A DNA stretch of 64,000 bases, from contig CAYFMP010000008.1 of NCBI GenBank assembly GCA_964344215.1, forward strand, positions 20,888 to 84,887. Direction: 5' to 3'. The notes under the pieces were generated by a model, which saw nothing but the letters and a program-made list of their open reading frames with translations, was not told the origin of the DNA and did not search any database. Origin of the DNA: CAYFMP01 sp964344215. GTDB taxonomy: Bacteria; Pseudomonadota; Alphaproteobacteria; Rhodospirillales; Casp-alpha2. Numbering within the stretch: the first letter of the stretch is position 1; each line of letters begins with the position of its first letter. Of this stretch, positions 27,871-37,030 are shown one piece after another. Made by a program: the position numbers and the translations under genes.

Positions 27871-28847
27871 GCCCTATTTCCTTGATTGATGCGGTCAAGG
27901 GAGAGCAAGGACTGGATCCCGGACTGGAGATCGAAACGAGGATTAAAGGCCAATTCTTTTTGTGCTCTTGAGATATTGGCAACCGAGTGACGTATATCGC
28001 CATTCCGCCAGGGCTCTAATTTTGGCGACGGGTGCCGGTCGATGATCCCTACCGCCCTCATTTCCGAAGACAGGATTTCGAACAATTCCATTAAGTTCGT
28101 TTGCGTTCCGGTTCCTAGGTTGTAGACGCTATGGGGTGAGGTGCCATCAACCGCTGCCGCCTCCAATATGGTCTGACAAACATTCTCTACATAACAGTAG
28201 TCGCGGGTGGCGGAGCCGTTGCCGTACATCACCGGTTGCCGTCCCTCTACAAGCGCGCTCACCCATTTGGGAATAACGGCGGAATAATCGCTGTCGGCGT
28301 TTTGACCCGGGCCGAATATGTTGAAGAACCGAAATCCGATAACCGAAGCATTAGGCATGGCGGCGGCAAGTTCGGCGGCGTCCCGCTCGTTTTCGACCTT
28401 GCTCTCGGCGTAAGGCGAAAGCGGCTTGAGTAGCTCGGTTTCCTTCAGGGGCATATTTGGGTTGTCGCCGTATACGGCGCTGGACGACGCATAGATAAGA
28501 CGCTTGGACCCTGAATCGAGCGCTGCCTTCAGAACGTTTCGGAACCCGCCGACGTTGATGTCGTGGGTTTCCGAGGGCTTGTCTATAGATCGCGCCACGG
28601 ATGCCTGGGCCGCCAAGTGCACCGTGACATAAGCCCCACGCACGCCGTCCCTCACGCTGTCGGTGTCGCGAATATCGGCTTCGATGAAATGAAAATCGCC
28701 GCCCAGGCGCAAAAGGCGGTTGGTCGTTTCACGGTTGCCCGAAAAGAAGTTATCGAGACCCGTGACGGCATGCCCCCTGGCCAGAAGATACTCGGCCAAG
28801 TTGGATCCGATGAAGCCGGCTACGCCCGTAATGAGCCAACGTTTCAT
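27867..28847 (-). CDS. WbpP-like NAD-dependent UDP-sugar 4-epimerase
   Basis: 326 aa extended SDR. WLITGVAGFIGSNLAEYLL holds the GxxGxxG, FFSGNRETTNRL is characteristic of the WbpP/WbgU group, and YAESK is the YxxxK. The group interconverts UDP-GlcNAc(A) and UDP-GalNAc(A). The exact substrate here is not determined. It lies between the CMP-sugar synthetase and the capsule-type glycosyltransferase genes. It could supply a HexNAc next to the nonulosonic acid. Confidence 0.85.
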   Translation of the reverse strand: MKRWLITGVAGFIGSNLAEYLLARGHAVTGLDNFFSGNRETTNRLLRLGGDFHFIEADIRDTDSVRDGVRGAYVTVHLAAQASVARSIDKPSETHDINVGGFRNVLKAALDSGSKRLIYASSSAVYGDNPNMPLKETELLKPLSPYAESKVENERDAAELAAAMPNASVIGFRFFNIFGPGQNADSDYSAVIPKWVSALVEGRQPVMYGNGSATRDYCYVENVCQTILEAAAVDGTSPHSVYNLGTGTQTNLMELFEILSSEMRAVGIIDRHPSPKLEPWRNGDIRHSVANISRAQKELAFNPRFDLQSGIQSLLSLDRINQGNRA

Positions 28848-28853
28848 GGCGAA

Positions 28854-29552
28854 TTATGCTTGGTTGTCGTTCGGAAGCAATTCTGGCAACTCGCAAGCCA
28901 ACGCCTCGGCGACGATGAAATCCTGTTCGGTATTTATGTCAAAAGCCTCAATGGGGTCGATTGCCAGACCGCGTACTTTAGATCCCATTATCGATTGGGT
29001 AGCCAGCAAGACCTCCGATCGGGCGACGTAGATGGCGCTGTTCTCCTCGTAGATCGGAACTCGGTCCTGCTGTCGCCGGGGCGCGTCGGGGAAAAGTCGC
29101 CGCAGTGTGCCATCCTCTTCCTTGAGCCAATAATCCCCACGATCCTCGGTTATCGACATCAGGCAATCCTGCGCATCCGGCCGTTGGTGAATCTCCTCGG
29201 CAAACCGCCGAATGGTCGCGGCTTTCCTGAACGGAGATGTCGGAGGCAGCACCATGACCCACTCGGGGATCGTTGCTTCGGCCGTCAAAGCTTCCAATGC
29301 ATGGATGAGCACACTCTCCGTCGAACTATCGTCGCGAGCCAGCGGCTGTGGGCGATCGATAGTGCGCACCCCTAGGTTTTCGGCCACTCCCGCAACTTCC
29401 GGATCTTCGGTCGAAACGACCAACAATGCTTTGACGCCGGATTCTTTCGCCGCGAATAGCGTGTATGCCAGAAGCGGCCGCCCCGCCAGGGATCGAATGT
29501 TTTTACCGGGGACTCTTTTCGACCCGCCACGGGCTGGTACGACGATGATCAT
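28854..29552 (-). CDS. neuA: CMP-nonulosonate synthetase (NeuA/LegF family)
   Basis: Activates a nine-carbon keto acid with CTP (232 aa). The family signature VVPARGGSKRVPGKN is at residues 4-18, followed by GRPLLAYTL and DRPQPLARDDSST, the conserved region around the substrate-binding residues. The short form lacks the extra C-terminal domain of some sialate synthetases. The sugar may be Neu5Ac, legionaminic acid or a related acid. The genes for a 4,6-dehydratase/aminotransferase route of the Leg type are not obvious here. Confidence 0.88.
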   Translation of the reverse strand: MIIVVPARGGSKRVPGKNIRSLAGRPLLAYTLFAAKESGVKALLVVSTEDPEVAGVAENLGVRTIDRPQPLARDDSSTESVLIHALEALTAEATIPEWVMVLPPTSPFRKAATIRRFAEEIHQRPDAQDCLMSITEDRGDYWLKEEDGTLRRLFPDAPRRQQDRVPIYEENSAIYVARSEVLLATQSIMGSKVRGLAIDPIEAFDINTEQDFIVAEALACELPELLPNDNQA

Positions 29553-29562
29553 GGGTGCGAAG

Positions 29563-29916
29563 TCAGCGGGACAGAACGACCCGTTCCAACACTTCTCGAA
29601 GTGTCACGACGTCGGTTAACTTCATGTCGTTGTCGACAACGGGAACCAAACTGATGCCGTGCTCGCGAAAAAGCCTCAGCGCTGCTTCGTCGTCGGGCTT
29701 TTCCAGGAACTTAAAGGAAGGATTTGCGCGTTCGGCCAGAGGAGAATGGATACTGACGCCGCCAAGCAGCGTTCGCATGATGTCGCCTTCGCTGATGATT
29801 CCGACGACCTTTTCGCCGCGCATCACCATCGCACAACGGCAGTGGTTGTGGTCGATAACCTCGACCGCGTCCAGCAGCGTCGCCGTTTCGGGAACCGTGA
29901 AATTCTCCAAGGCCAT
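29563..29916 (-). CDS. Stand-alone CBS-domain-pair protein
   Basis: 117 aa, made of two CBS motifs only (VMRGEKVVGIISEGDIMRTL and LVPVVDNDMKLTDVV). The CBS pair binds adenine nucleotides in other proteins. In Campylobacter PtmE a similar CBS pair is fused to a sugar-1-phosphate guanylyltransferase in the legionaminic pathway. Here the transferase half is missing and the gene stops cleanly before neuA. It is either a regulatory subunit or a remnant. It is 18 bases from the neuC gene end and 10 bases from neuA. Confidence 0.8.
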   Translation of the reverse strand: MALENFTVPETATLLDAVEVIDHNHCRCAMVMRGEKVVGIISEGDIMRTLLGGVSIHSPLAERANPSFKFLEKPDDEAALRLFREHGISLVPVVDNDMKLTDVVTLREVLERVVLSR

Positions 29917-29934
29917 GGGATCCTTCCTTCGGGC

Positions 29935-31086
29935 CTAGTATACGAGTTTTTTGATCAAAAGCCGGTCGTCAATTGGCGTGTCGTTAAGGATATCAAGAAT
30001 CCTCTCCGACGAACGGCCGTCACCATACGGGTTGACGCAATCGTCCAACGAGTCCTTAAAATCGTCCGACAGCGCGCCTTTGATCGCCTGTTCGATTTCG
30101 TCCGTTTCGAAAGATGCGTTGATGACGTTGGCTCCCTGGACGCGGTCGGCTTGACGGCGGCCCAGATTGACCGCGGGAATTTTGAAGGTCGGCGCTTCCA
30201 GCAGCCCGGCGCTTGAGTTTCCGACCATGCACCGACTCGCCGCCATGAACCCGAGGAAATCGGCCCGGCTCAGATTGTCGAAAATAAACGTGTCCCGGGT
30301 TCGCGCCTGCAGGAGACCCTGGCGGACAAGCGCGGCTCCGGCGTCGTTGTTGGGCAGAATCCAAACCTTGGGTAAATCGAAGCGCCGCAGCGCCGCGCTT
30401 AAGGATTCGACCTGCGTTCTGGCCAGGTCCATTTCCTCGGTGACGGGATGTTGAACCACCAGAAGAAACGGTTTCGTGGCGTCCATTTCGAAATGGGAAG
30501 TCAGATCTTCCGGCGTCGTAACCGGCTCGGAAACCATCTCGTCAATCTGTGGCGCGCCAACCATGTGAATGCGAAACGCTTCCTCGCCGAGTTTGTTCAG
30601 CCGTTCGGCCGCGTCGTCGTTGGCGGCGAAATGCAGATGGGCGAACTTTCCGATGGCATGGCGGCTGACGCCGTCGATGTTCCCTGATCGTTCCCCAGCC
30701 TGAATGTGGGCCATCGGAATATAGGTAAAAGCACTGGCGACGGCGGCCATCAACTGTTCCCCGCGATCACCGGCCAGCACCACCCAGGTGGGGCGCACCC
30801 GGTGCAGGGTATCGGCGAAAGACATCAGAAATACGCCTAGCGATTTCAGCATGGTGAAATGATTATGTCCCTCAAGAGACATGAAAATCTCGTCGGACAC
30901 GCGAAACCCCTGATGACGAATCTCGTCGATCAGGCTCCCGTAACCGGGAAGGAGAGTCATATTAGTGGCGCAAATTTCGTAGTCTATGCCGCGCGCTTCG
31001 CACAGGCGGATGATCGGACGGATATAGCCCCATTCGCCGCGCGATCCGGTCATGAACAAAAGTTTCATGGCATTGGCTTTGCTCAT
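29935..31086 (-). CDS. neuC: UDP-GlcNAc 2-epimerase, hydrolysing (NeuC/LegG family)
   Basis: Inverts C2 and hydrolyses the UDP-HexNAc to give the ManNAc-type precursor of a nonulosonic acid (383 aa, normal length). Evidence includes the N-terminal TGSRGEWGYIRPII, LAGDRGEQLMAA, HIQAGERSG and GNSSAGLLEAP near residue 305, all typical of the NeuC branch rather than WecB. The ATG at 31086 overlaps the neuB stop as ATGA. Confidence 0.92.
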   Translation of the reverse strand: MSKANAMKLLFMTGSRGEWGYIRPIIRLCEARGIDYEICATNMTLLPGYGSLIDEIRHQGFRVSDEIFMSLEGHNHFTMLKSLGVFLMSFADTLHRVRPTWVVLAGDRGEQLMAAVASAFTYIPMAHIQAGERSGNIDGVSRHAIGKFAHLHFAANDDAAERLNKLGEEAFRIHMVGAPQIDEMVSEPVTTPEDLTSHFEMDATKPFLLVVQHPVTEEMDLARTQVESLSAALRRFDLPKVWILPNNDAGAALVRQGLLQARTRDTFIFDNLSRADFLGFMAASRCMVGNSSAGLLEAPTFKIPAVNLGRRQADRVQGANVINASFETDEIEQAIKGALSDDFKDSLDDCVNPYGDGRSSERILDILNDTPIDDRLLIKKLVY

Positions 31087-32117
31087 TCGTCACCTTCCAT
31101 GTCGTCCCATGACAGCAAGACATTGGCCGCGACGTTTCGTGCCAAGCGCCGCCCGATGACGTCATTCATGCGATGCGAGGGAATGCCGGTGCCGGGCCGC
31201 TTCGACCAGATCATGTCCTGATCGATCACCGCGCCCGCTGCCAAATCATGCGTGGTGACGATCGAACGGAACGCCCAAGTTCGGATCGGCAATTCCAGTT
31301 CGTGGATGGCCTTTTCGTCGCCGAGGCCCCTTTCGATCTTGTGGACGCCCTCGACAAGCTGGGCGAGTTCATCGAAATCTATGGACACCGACTGATCTGG
31401 ACCGGGCTGGGCCTTGTCGAGGATAACGTGCTTCTCGATCAGATGAGCGCCCAGCGCGACCGCGGCAAACGAGGTAAACAAATCCGGCGTGTGGTCGGAA
31501 TGGCCGATCACCGCCTTGTCGTACCTTTCGGCCATTTTGCCGATCACGCCCAGATTGATGTCCTCGTAGACGGGTGGGTATTCGCTGACGCAGTTCATCA
31601 AGGCAAGCGGTGCGCCGGTTGCCGCCAGGGCCGCGTAGGTGCGGTCAATCTCCTCGAAGGTAGACATTCCGGTAGAGACGATCATCGGTTTGCCAAACCC
31701 GGCGATCCGAACCAGCGTCGGGACGTCGGTCATTTCACCGGACCCGATCTTGTAGGCGGCGACGCCCAGCGTTTCGATCTCCTGCGCCGCCTTCCAGCTG
31801 AACGGCGTGCACAGGTAAAGTATCCCAATCTCGTCGCACAGGGCCTTGAGTTCGCGGTGCTGGTCCAGGGTCAGGGCGTATTTTTTGAGGAACTCGTAGA
31901 GAGGTTCCTCGAAATTGTCCGACATCGGCGCGTCGGGGAGCATCTCCTCGTCCGGAAGGTGGTGCTGGAACTTGATGGCGTCGGCGCCGGCCTGTTTGGC
32001 ACGGCGCACCATCTCAAAAGCCGCCTCGGTGTCGCCCAGGTGGTTATCGCAGCCCTCGGCGATAACGAAGACGGGAGCGCCGGGGCCAACGGCTGTTTCG
32101 GCTATGTGAAAGGGCAA
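31083..32117 (-). CDS. neuB: Nonulosonic acid synthase (NeuB/LegI family)
   Basis: Condenses PEP with a six-carbon HexNAc to make a nine-carbon acid (344 aa). FVIAEGCDNHLGD, DAIKFQHHLPDEE, KIGSGEMTDVPTLV, HSDHTPD and the C-terminal SAF-like region with RPGTGIPSHRM are family hallmarks. TTG at 32117 is my preferred start. It lies one base after the upstream stop and gives an N-terminus (PFHIAETAVGPG) that aligns with relatives. An ATG at 32165 would extend 16 residues into the upstream gene and looks unlike the family. Confidence 0.9.
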   Translation of the reverse strand: MPFHIAETAVGPGAPVFVIAEGCDNHLGDTEAAFEMVRRAKQAGADAIKFQHHLPDEEMLPDAPMSDNFEEPLYEFLKKYALTLDQHRELKALCDEIGILYLCTPFSWKAAQEIETLGVAAYKIGSGEMTDVPTLVRIAGFGKPMIVSTGMSTFEEIDRTYAALAATGAPLALMNCVSEYPPVYEDINLGVIGKMAERYDKAVIGHSDHTPDLFTSFAAVALGAHLIEKHVILDKAQPGPDQSVSIDFDELAQLVEGVHKIERGLGDEKAIHELELPIRTWAFRSIVTTHDLAAGAVIDQDMIWSKRPGTGIPSHRMNDVIGRRLARNVAANVLLSWDDMEGDE

Positions 32118-32118
32118 A

Positions 32119-34149
32119 TTAGCCGGGCTCGACGGGTTGGCGGAACAGCTGCTTGAGAAACACACGTGACAGGATGCGGCTAAGCCCTCTTACGTCGTTT
32201 CCAAAAATACCGATGTAACTATCGATGGACCGGCGCTGTTCCTCGGTATGGGAAAATGACAACGTGCACGGCACAGGCAACTTCAGGGCTTGCATCTGCT
32301 CGGCGTCCTTGGCATCGACAACGCCGGGCACATCGAAACGCAATTGGGCCTGGGGCGATTTTGTTGAATCGACAAATAAATCTTCAATCTGCATCCGCTT
32401 AAAAATAATTATGTCCTCTGCCAGATCAGATATATCGGGCGAGCAGGAGCCGCTTTCATTGAGAAATTCGCGGATTGTTTTGGTGGCGACACGGCATGCG
32501 GCCGGGAAATATTTCGTCAATGACAAGGCTTTGTACTTAAAAACCAGATTGCTTCCGTAATCGCCGCTCAGATACTGACCGATCACCTCGGAGGAACTCA
32601 CGAATTCCTCAAGGTCATCTCTGTTTTCCCACAGCTCGCTTCCCGTTTCCTCCAGGAAAAGACTCAACAGTTCGTCAAACTCATCGTCATTGGCGGCCTC
32701 AAAAATTTTTACGAGCCATCCCCAAGGCGACATACCAAGTATCTGCAACAATCGGACGATTTCCGAGAATATTCCGTCGTTGTAGAAGACGTTGACAACC
32801 AAATTCATCCTACGGCACTTCAGGTAATCTTCGTAGGGAAGCGTGTTGTTGGCGATGCAGATTTCCTCGATTTCGGCGACGTTGATCGTCCGGCCATTGA
32901 ACGCGTAACTACCGAAACACCGGGGAATAACCCGATATTTCAATTTCATGCCGTGCGTTTTCCTGATTTCCTGGCCGCCAAACTCGGTGCCGACCAGGAT
33001 CATGAGTTGATACATGGAGATCGTATTGAACCCGGCATTGACCAGCGTCTCCAGTGTCGCAAAGTGCGCCTTCAGGCTATCGCCAGGCAGGGCCAGTATG
33101 ACCTCACTATAAGTGTTTGCTCCGATTTCGCTGGCCTGCATCGCCATCTCGACGATTTGGTCAGAGGAAATATTGCTTCGCTTCATGGTTTTTTGAACCA
33201 CCGGATCGAGACTTTGAACCGAGCCGGCCAGTTTCATGGCTCCGCGAACCAACTTTGCGGCTTCCAGAACCCGCTCCTTCTTGTTTTTGCCGGTGGCCAC
33301 ATTGATATAACGAGGATAATCGTATTTGTCCTGAACTTCGGCGATGACGCGACATGTGTCGAGGTCTTGCTGGAACATCGCGAAATTGGAATCGGCGATC
33401 AGCAGATCGTTGCGACGCTCGTCTTCGGGAAGCGCCGCCAACATTTCAGCTATGTAAATAATCTCGTCACGAACGACTTCCGGTGGCTTGTGCTTGGTCT
33501 TTCGCCAATAGACCTGCCCCTCCGTGCAAAAAGCGCACTCAAAAGGGCATCCTCGTGCGGTCTGAATTACCGGAAGAAGTCGACCATCGAAAAACTCGTC
33601 CAAACGGCCGCTTAGATACGGCGAAGGAATCGTTTCGAGATTCATTACTCTTTCGATCCGTGTCGAAACCCGAAGGCTGCCCGAAGTATCGATATAACAC
33701 AGGTTGGCAACATCATCGCTCAGCCGGTTTTTATCGAAATCGGCATTTCGAAGCGCCTGTGCGAGCTCCGCGAATCCACGCTCGGCCTCCTTCGTGACGT
33801 AGTAATCGACCCACGGGGCGGCGATCAGGGCCGCTTCTTGTTCTTCGGGAACCATCGGAAAATTGGGGCCGCCAAAAACGATCGAGATTGCCGGATTGTC
33901 GGTCTTGATCTCGCGAGCGAACGCCAGGGACAGCGCGCTGTTCCAAACATAATTGGAAAACCCGATGACGTTGGGCCGGTCAGTCTCAATGGCCTTGGCC
34001 AAATCTTTCGGAAACTTGAAAAGCCGCATTTCCTCGATATCGGAAACTTCCTGGGTCGCGTACTCGGCAAGCATGCCGATACCCGCTGGAATGATATCGG
34101 ACGCGATTGTTTGCTGCGTATAGGTCAGGTCGCAGAGCCAAATTTTCAT
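32119..34149 (-). CDS. B12-binding-domain radical SAM protein, long type (3 of 4)
   Basis: 676 aa. N-terminal cobalamin-binding-like domain with FGGPNFPMVPEE at 92-103. Radical SAM cysteines C201, C205 and C208 (RGCPFECAFC). IPSPYLSGRLDEF just before the cluster site is shared with the protein encoded at 39356-41311, and the two also resemble each other through the barrel. After the core there are roughly 250 residues without a domain I recognise. The ATG at 34149 gives MKIWLCDLTY. Starts 12-33 bases upstream in the same frame are possible. It precedes neuB. Confidence 0.87.
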   Translation of the reverse strand: MKIWLCDLTYTQQTIASDIIPAGIGMLAEYATQEVSDIEEMRLFKFPKDLAKAIETDRPNVIGFSNYVWNSALSLAFAREIKTDNPAISIVFGGPNFPMVPEEQEAALIAAPWVDYYVTKEAERGFAELAQALRNADFDKNRLSDDVANLCYIDTSGSLRVSTRIERVMNLETIPSPYLSGRLDEFFDGRLLPVIQTARGCPFECAFCTEGQVYWRKTKHKPPEVVRDEIIYIAEMLAALPEDERRNDLLIADSNFAMFQQDLDTCRVIAEVQDKYDYPRYINVATGKNKKERVLEAAKLVRGAMKLAGSVQSLDPVVQKTMKRSNISSDQIVEMAMQASEIGANTYSEVILALPGDSLKAHFATLETLVNAGFNTISMYQLMILVGTEFGGQEIRKTHGMKLKYRVIPRCFGSYAFNGRTINVAEIEEICIANNTLPYEDYLKCRRMNLVVNVFYNDGIFSEIVRLLQILGMSPWGWLVKIFEAANDDEFDELLSLFLEETGSELWENRDDLEEFVSSSEVIGQYLSGDYGSNLVFKYKALSLTKYFPAACRVATKTIREFLNESGSCSPDISDLAEDIIIFKRMQIEDLFVDSTKSPQAQLRFDVPGVVDAKDAEQMQALKLPVPCTLSFSHTEEQRRSIDSYIGIFGNDVRGLSRILSRVFLKQLFRQPVEPG

Positions 34150-34264
34150 GGAGCCACCCATCCAAACGGACGGTCGGAACAACTAAAAATGTTGGTCTGA
34201 TAGTCCATATTGGGCCGCCGGCCTATCTGCTCAATCTCGAAGTTTATTTTGTTATTTTGGAGCA

Positions 34265-35677
34265 TCATCCCGTGGGTCGAGCCTTCGTTCGAGCGAACAG
34301 CCCGTTACTTTGGAAAACGAAAATTGTCATCCCAGTCACCGGCGCCAGGGCAACGAATAATCGGGTCGAAAGATCGGGACTCAACGTTTCTACTAGAACA
34401 CTTACCAGGCCCACAACAAGGACACCCGCTAAGGCCAAATGATCAACTTGCGGCCGCTTAGGGAGGTGGCAAGTGCAAATCGTCATGCCGATTCGAATTG
34501 ATATTCGTTGAACCAATACAGCCGCTACCGCTGCGTACATTCCCAGGACCGGGGCGGCCACGGCTAGGGTCGCTGTCGCTAGCATCGTCGATACGATCAT
34601 CACCCGCGACAAACCTCGCCCAAGAGACCGAGCGGTGATAATTGCGCTATCCGTGGGGGAAAGATATGAAATTAACAAAACCATATAAAAATAAACAGCC
34701 AGGGTCGATGCCGACGTAAATTTATCGTTGGTCAACAAACGAATGATATCCTCCGCAAAACACGCGAAGAATATGCCGCCCAAGATCATCAACAAATACG
34801 CTCCTTTCCAATACCTCTGGGTTTGCTCGAACTTCAGGTGGTCTGTGCGTGCCTCTTCAAGCGAAATCGGCTGAACGGTTCGTGTCCACGCCTTGATGCA
34901 AAGGCTTGCAGTATTTCCATATTGTTGAGCATGACCGACCAGGCCGATCACGTTCAGGCTGAAGAAAGTCGCGAGTATGGAGCGCTCCAAGACGGCGTAA
35001 AGCATTTCGCTGAGGCCTCCGATCATCGTCAACGGACCGAGCCTTCTGATTTCAACCAGCCATTCCCGCCCGACGTTCATGCACAAATAATTACGAAGAG
35101 CTACGATCCCACCGATTGCGCCAAGAAGATTTGCCGCCAGTAGAGCGGCAAATAGAGAGGTCAGGCCCCACTGAAAAACAAAAAGACCACCCAGCACAAC
35201 GCAAGAACGTACAATTGTTTGTCCGACTAAAATGGAAGAATAGAACGCGGCATTGGATTTCAATACCAAAACTGCCTGGGCAATCGACCAAACCGGAGCA
35301 AGCATCATGGCCGCCAATGCCAAATAAAACTCGGCCGACCCGATGTCGTCGAGAAACCCGAATTCGGTACGCACGAGCGTCCACGCACCCATCAAAACCA
35401 ATAAATAGATAAAATTGATGATGAGTTCGAAAGCCAATGTGGTCGAAATCAACGACTTTTTTCGGGTCTGGTCCGATATCTGGTAATTGGCGTTCAGTAA
35501 AAATGTGGAAATCGCCCCACTTAACCCGCCGCCCACTGCCATGAACACGGTGACGAGGGCAAAAGCGCCGTAATCCTCGGGGTTCAAAATCAGGGTCGTC
35601 AACGGGAGAATGGCAAACGCAACCGCTCCGGCGAAAAACGTCGAAGACACATACAGCAAATAATTCTTTGTCAACAT
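34265..35677 (-). CDS. wzx: Wzx-type oligosaccharide flippase
   Basis: 470 aa with about twelve to fourteen hydrophobic helices and few soluble loops, the layout of polysaccharide-transport (MOP/PST) proteins. The N-terminus NYLLYVSSTFFAGAVAFAIL and LNPEDYGAFALVTVFM fit the PF01943/PF13440 pattern, with E-x-Y-G after helix 1. It would flip undecaprenyl-linked repeat units to the periplasm. This is the only flippase in the window. The gene and its flanking gaps look more AT-rich than their neighbours, which is common for O-unit processing genes. Confidence 0.88.
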   Translation of the reverse strand: MLTKNYLLYVSSTFFAGAVAFAILPLTTLILNPEDYGAFALVTVFMAVGGGLSGAISTFLLNANYQISDQTRKKSLISTTLAFELIINFIYLLVLMGAWTLVRTEFGFLDDIGSAEFYLALAAMMLAPVWSIAQAVLVLKSNAAFYSSILVGQTIVRSCVVLGGLFVFQWGLTSLFAALLAANLLGAIGGIVALRNYLCMNVGREWLVEIRRLGPLTMIGGLSEMLYAVLERSILATFFSLNVIGLVGHAQQYGNTASLCIKAWTRTVQPISLEEARTDHLKFEQTQRYWKGAYLLMILGGIFFACFAEDIIRLLTNDKFTSASTLAVYFYMVLLISYLSPTDSAIITARSLGRGLSRVMIVSTMLATATLAVAAPVLGMYAAVAAVLVQRISIRIGMTICTCHLPKRPQVDHLALAGVLVVGLVSVLVETLSPDLSTRLFVALAPVTGMTIFVFQSNGLFARTKARPTG

Positions 35678-35740
35678 GTCAGCGAGGAGCAGGTGAGATC
35701 AAGCGCCACCTTTTCCGAAAATTGTGCGTTTTGACCGTTG

Positions 35741-37000
35741 TCATGAATTGAACTTTTGCAATGCCGTATCGACAACAGTCTCGACCTTGAAACGCTCTTT
35801 CAGGGTTCGATACCCGTTCTCGCCCAGCCGGCGGCGAAGCGCCTGGTCGCCGGCCGCTCTTGCAATCAAATCGGCAATTTCCTGCGGGCTATCTCCGAGA
35901 AGCGCATTAAAACCGTGTTCGATTTCCGGCATCGAAAGCGCCGCATTGGAATGGGCGACGACACAGCATCCGAGAGACCACGCGTGGAGGTAGCGCGTAT
36001 GACCCGTGGAGTACCGGCTTGCATTATTGACGCACAGAAAAATCGGCGATTCCAACATTTCGCTGTCAATATCTTCGACAAATCCGCGAATTTTGATTTC
36101 TGGATGTTCGAGGGTGGATTTTAGGGCCGCCTTGGGTTTTCCCCCGCCGTAGATATGGACCTCAAATCCCCCATCCGGGAAAACACGGCGTAACTCGGGC
36201 ATGAGGTCGCGACCAAGTATCTCCAGACCCATGGAATTCGCGGTGGAAGTCAGAAAACCAATGTTGCCTACGATTCTTAATGGCGAAACAATTTCCTTCT
36301 GGTCGCGCGTTTCACGCCAAGCCTCGCCATATCGATCAATCCACAGGTTATTGATATAGAACGCCCTTGGCCCCAGTTTTGAACGATAGTATTCGGCACA
36401 GTTGAGGCTGACGTCTGCAACGAAATCCCATCTGGCCATCTCGCGAATATGAAATCTTTCCAGCCAACCCACGAACAAACGTCCGGCAAAGTAAGAAAGA
36501 AAACTGTTGCCGTTGCGCCTGGCGTTTTCGATTTCAATCCGCGCGGTCCAGGGGTCCGGATTTCCGAAGTAGGTGAACCTTTTCGCAGGGTACTTCGAAA
36601 AAAGACATGTTGTGGGTTCGCTCCAAGGCACAAAAATAAAATCCGGATCGAAAGCGCTAGCCGCCTTGTAGGCAATATCCTGGTGGAGGGTTTCCGGGTA
36701 GTAGTCTTCGAGTCGCGGCAACACCATACGCCTCCATATCGACCTTGCGGGTGGCGGAGTCGGAAGGACCAATGGGTCGAGAAAGGTAACGCCCTTGGCG
36801 TTGAGGGCTTTGCGGGCGGAGTCCTGTACCTCGTTCAGTGTGGAAACGAATCCCGTATCGATCTTTAAAAAACCGACCTCTATTTCCGGGCTGCGCGCGA
36901 ATTCCGATGTCAATTGATAAAGAACAAGCGTTGCCGCCTGATGCGGTAGGCTTTCCTCCGGCCAGAGGGGATTGATAACGAGAAGCCGCTTGCGGGGCAT
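35741..37000 (-). CDS. Glycosyltransferase, GT4-like GT-B fold
   Basis: 419 aa soluble protein. KRLLVINPLWPEESLPHQAA opens the acceptor domain. The C-terminal domain carries GGFEVHIYGGGKPKAAL, HPEIKIRGFVEDID and a region with RYLHAWSLGCCVVAHSNAA that matches a GT4-like donor site. Part of the middle is divergent, so the family call rests mainly on the C-terminal half. The ATG at 37000 is chosen over an in-frame TTG at 37012. Donor and acceptor are unknown. Confidence 0.75.
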   Translation of the reverse strand: MPRKRLLVINPLWPEESLPHQAATLVLYQLTSEFARSPEIEVGFLKIDTGFVSTLNEVQDSARKALNAKGVTFLDPLVLPTPPPARSIWRRMVLPRLEDYYPETLHQDIAYKAASAFDPDFIFVPWSEPTTCLFSKYPAKRFTYFGNPDPWTARIEIENARRNGNSFLSYFAGRLFVGWLERFHIREMARWDFVADVSLNCAEYYRSKLGPRAFYINNLWIDRYGEAWRETRDQKEIVSPLRIVGNIGFLTSTANSMGLEILGRDLMPELRRVFPDGGFEVHIYGGGKPKAALKSTLEHPEIKIRGFVEDIDSEMLESPIFLCVNNASRYSTGHTRYLHAWSLGCCVVAHSNAALSMPEIEHGFNALLGDSPQEIADLIARAAGDQALRRRLGENGYRTLKERFKVETVVDTALQKFNS

Positions 37001-37030
37001 CGAAGCGTCCAAGTCTTTTTGTTCTGAAAG

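Noticed and set aside
31173..32156. Plus-strand open frame of about 330 codons
   Set aside because: Antisense shadow of the neuB homologue, with no recognisable domain.
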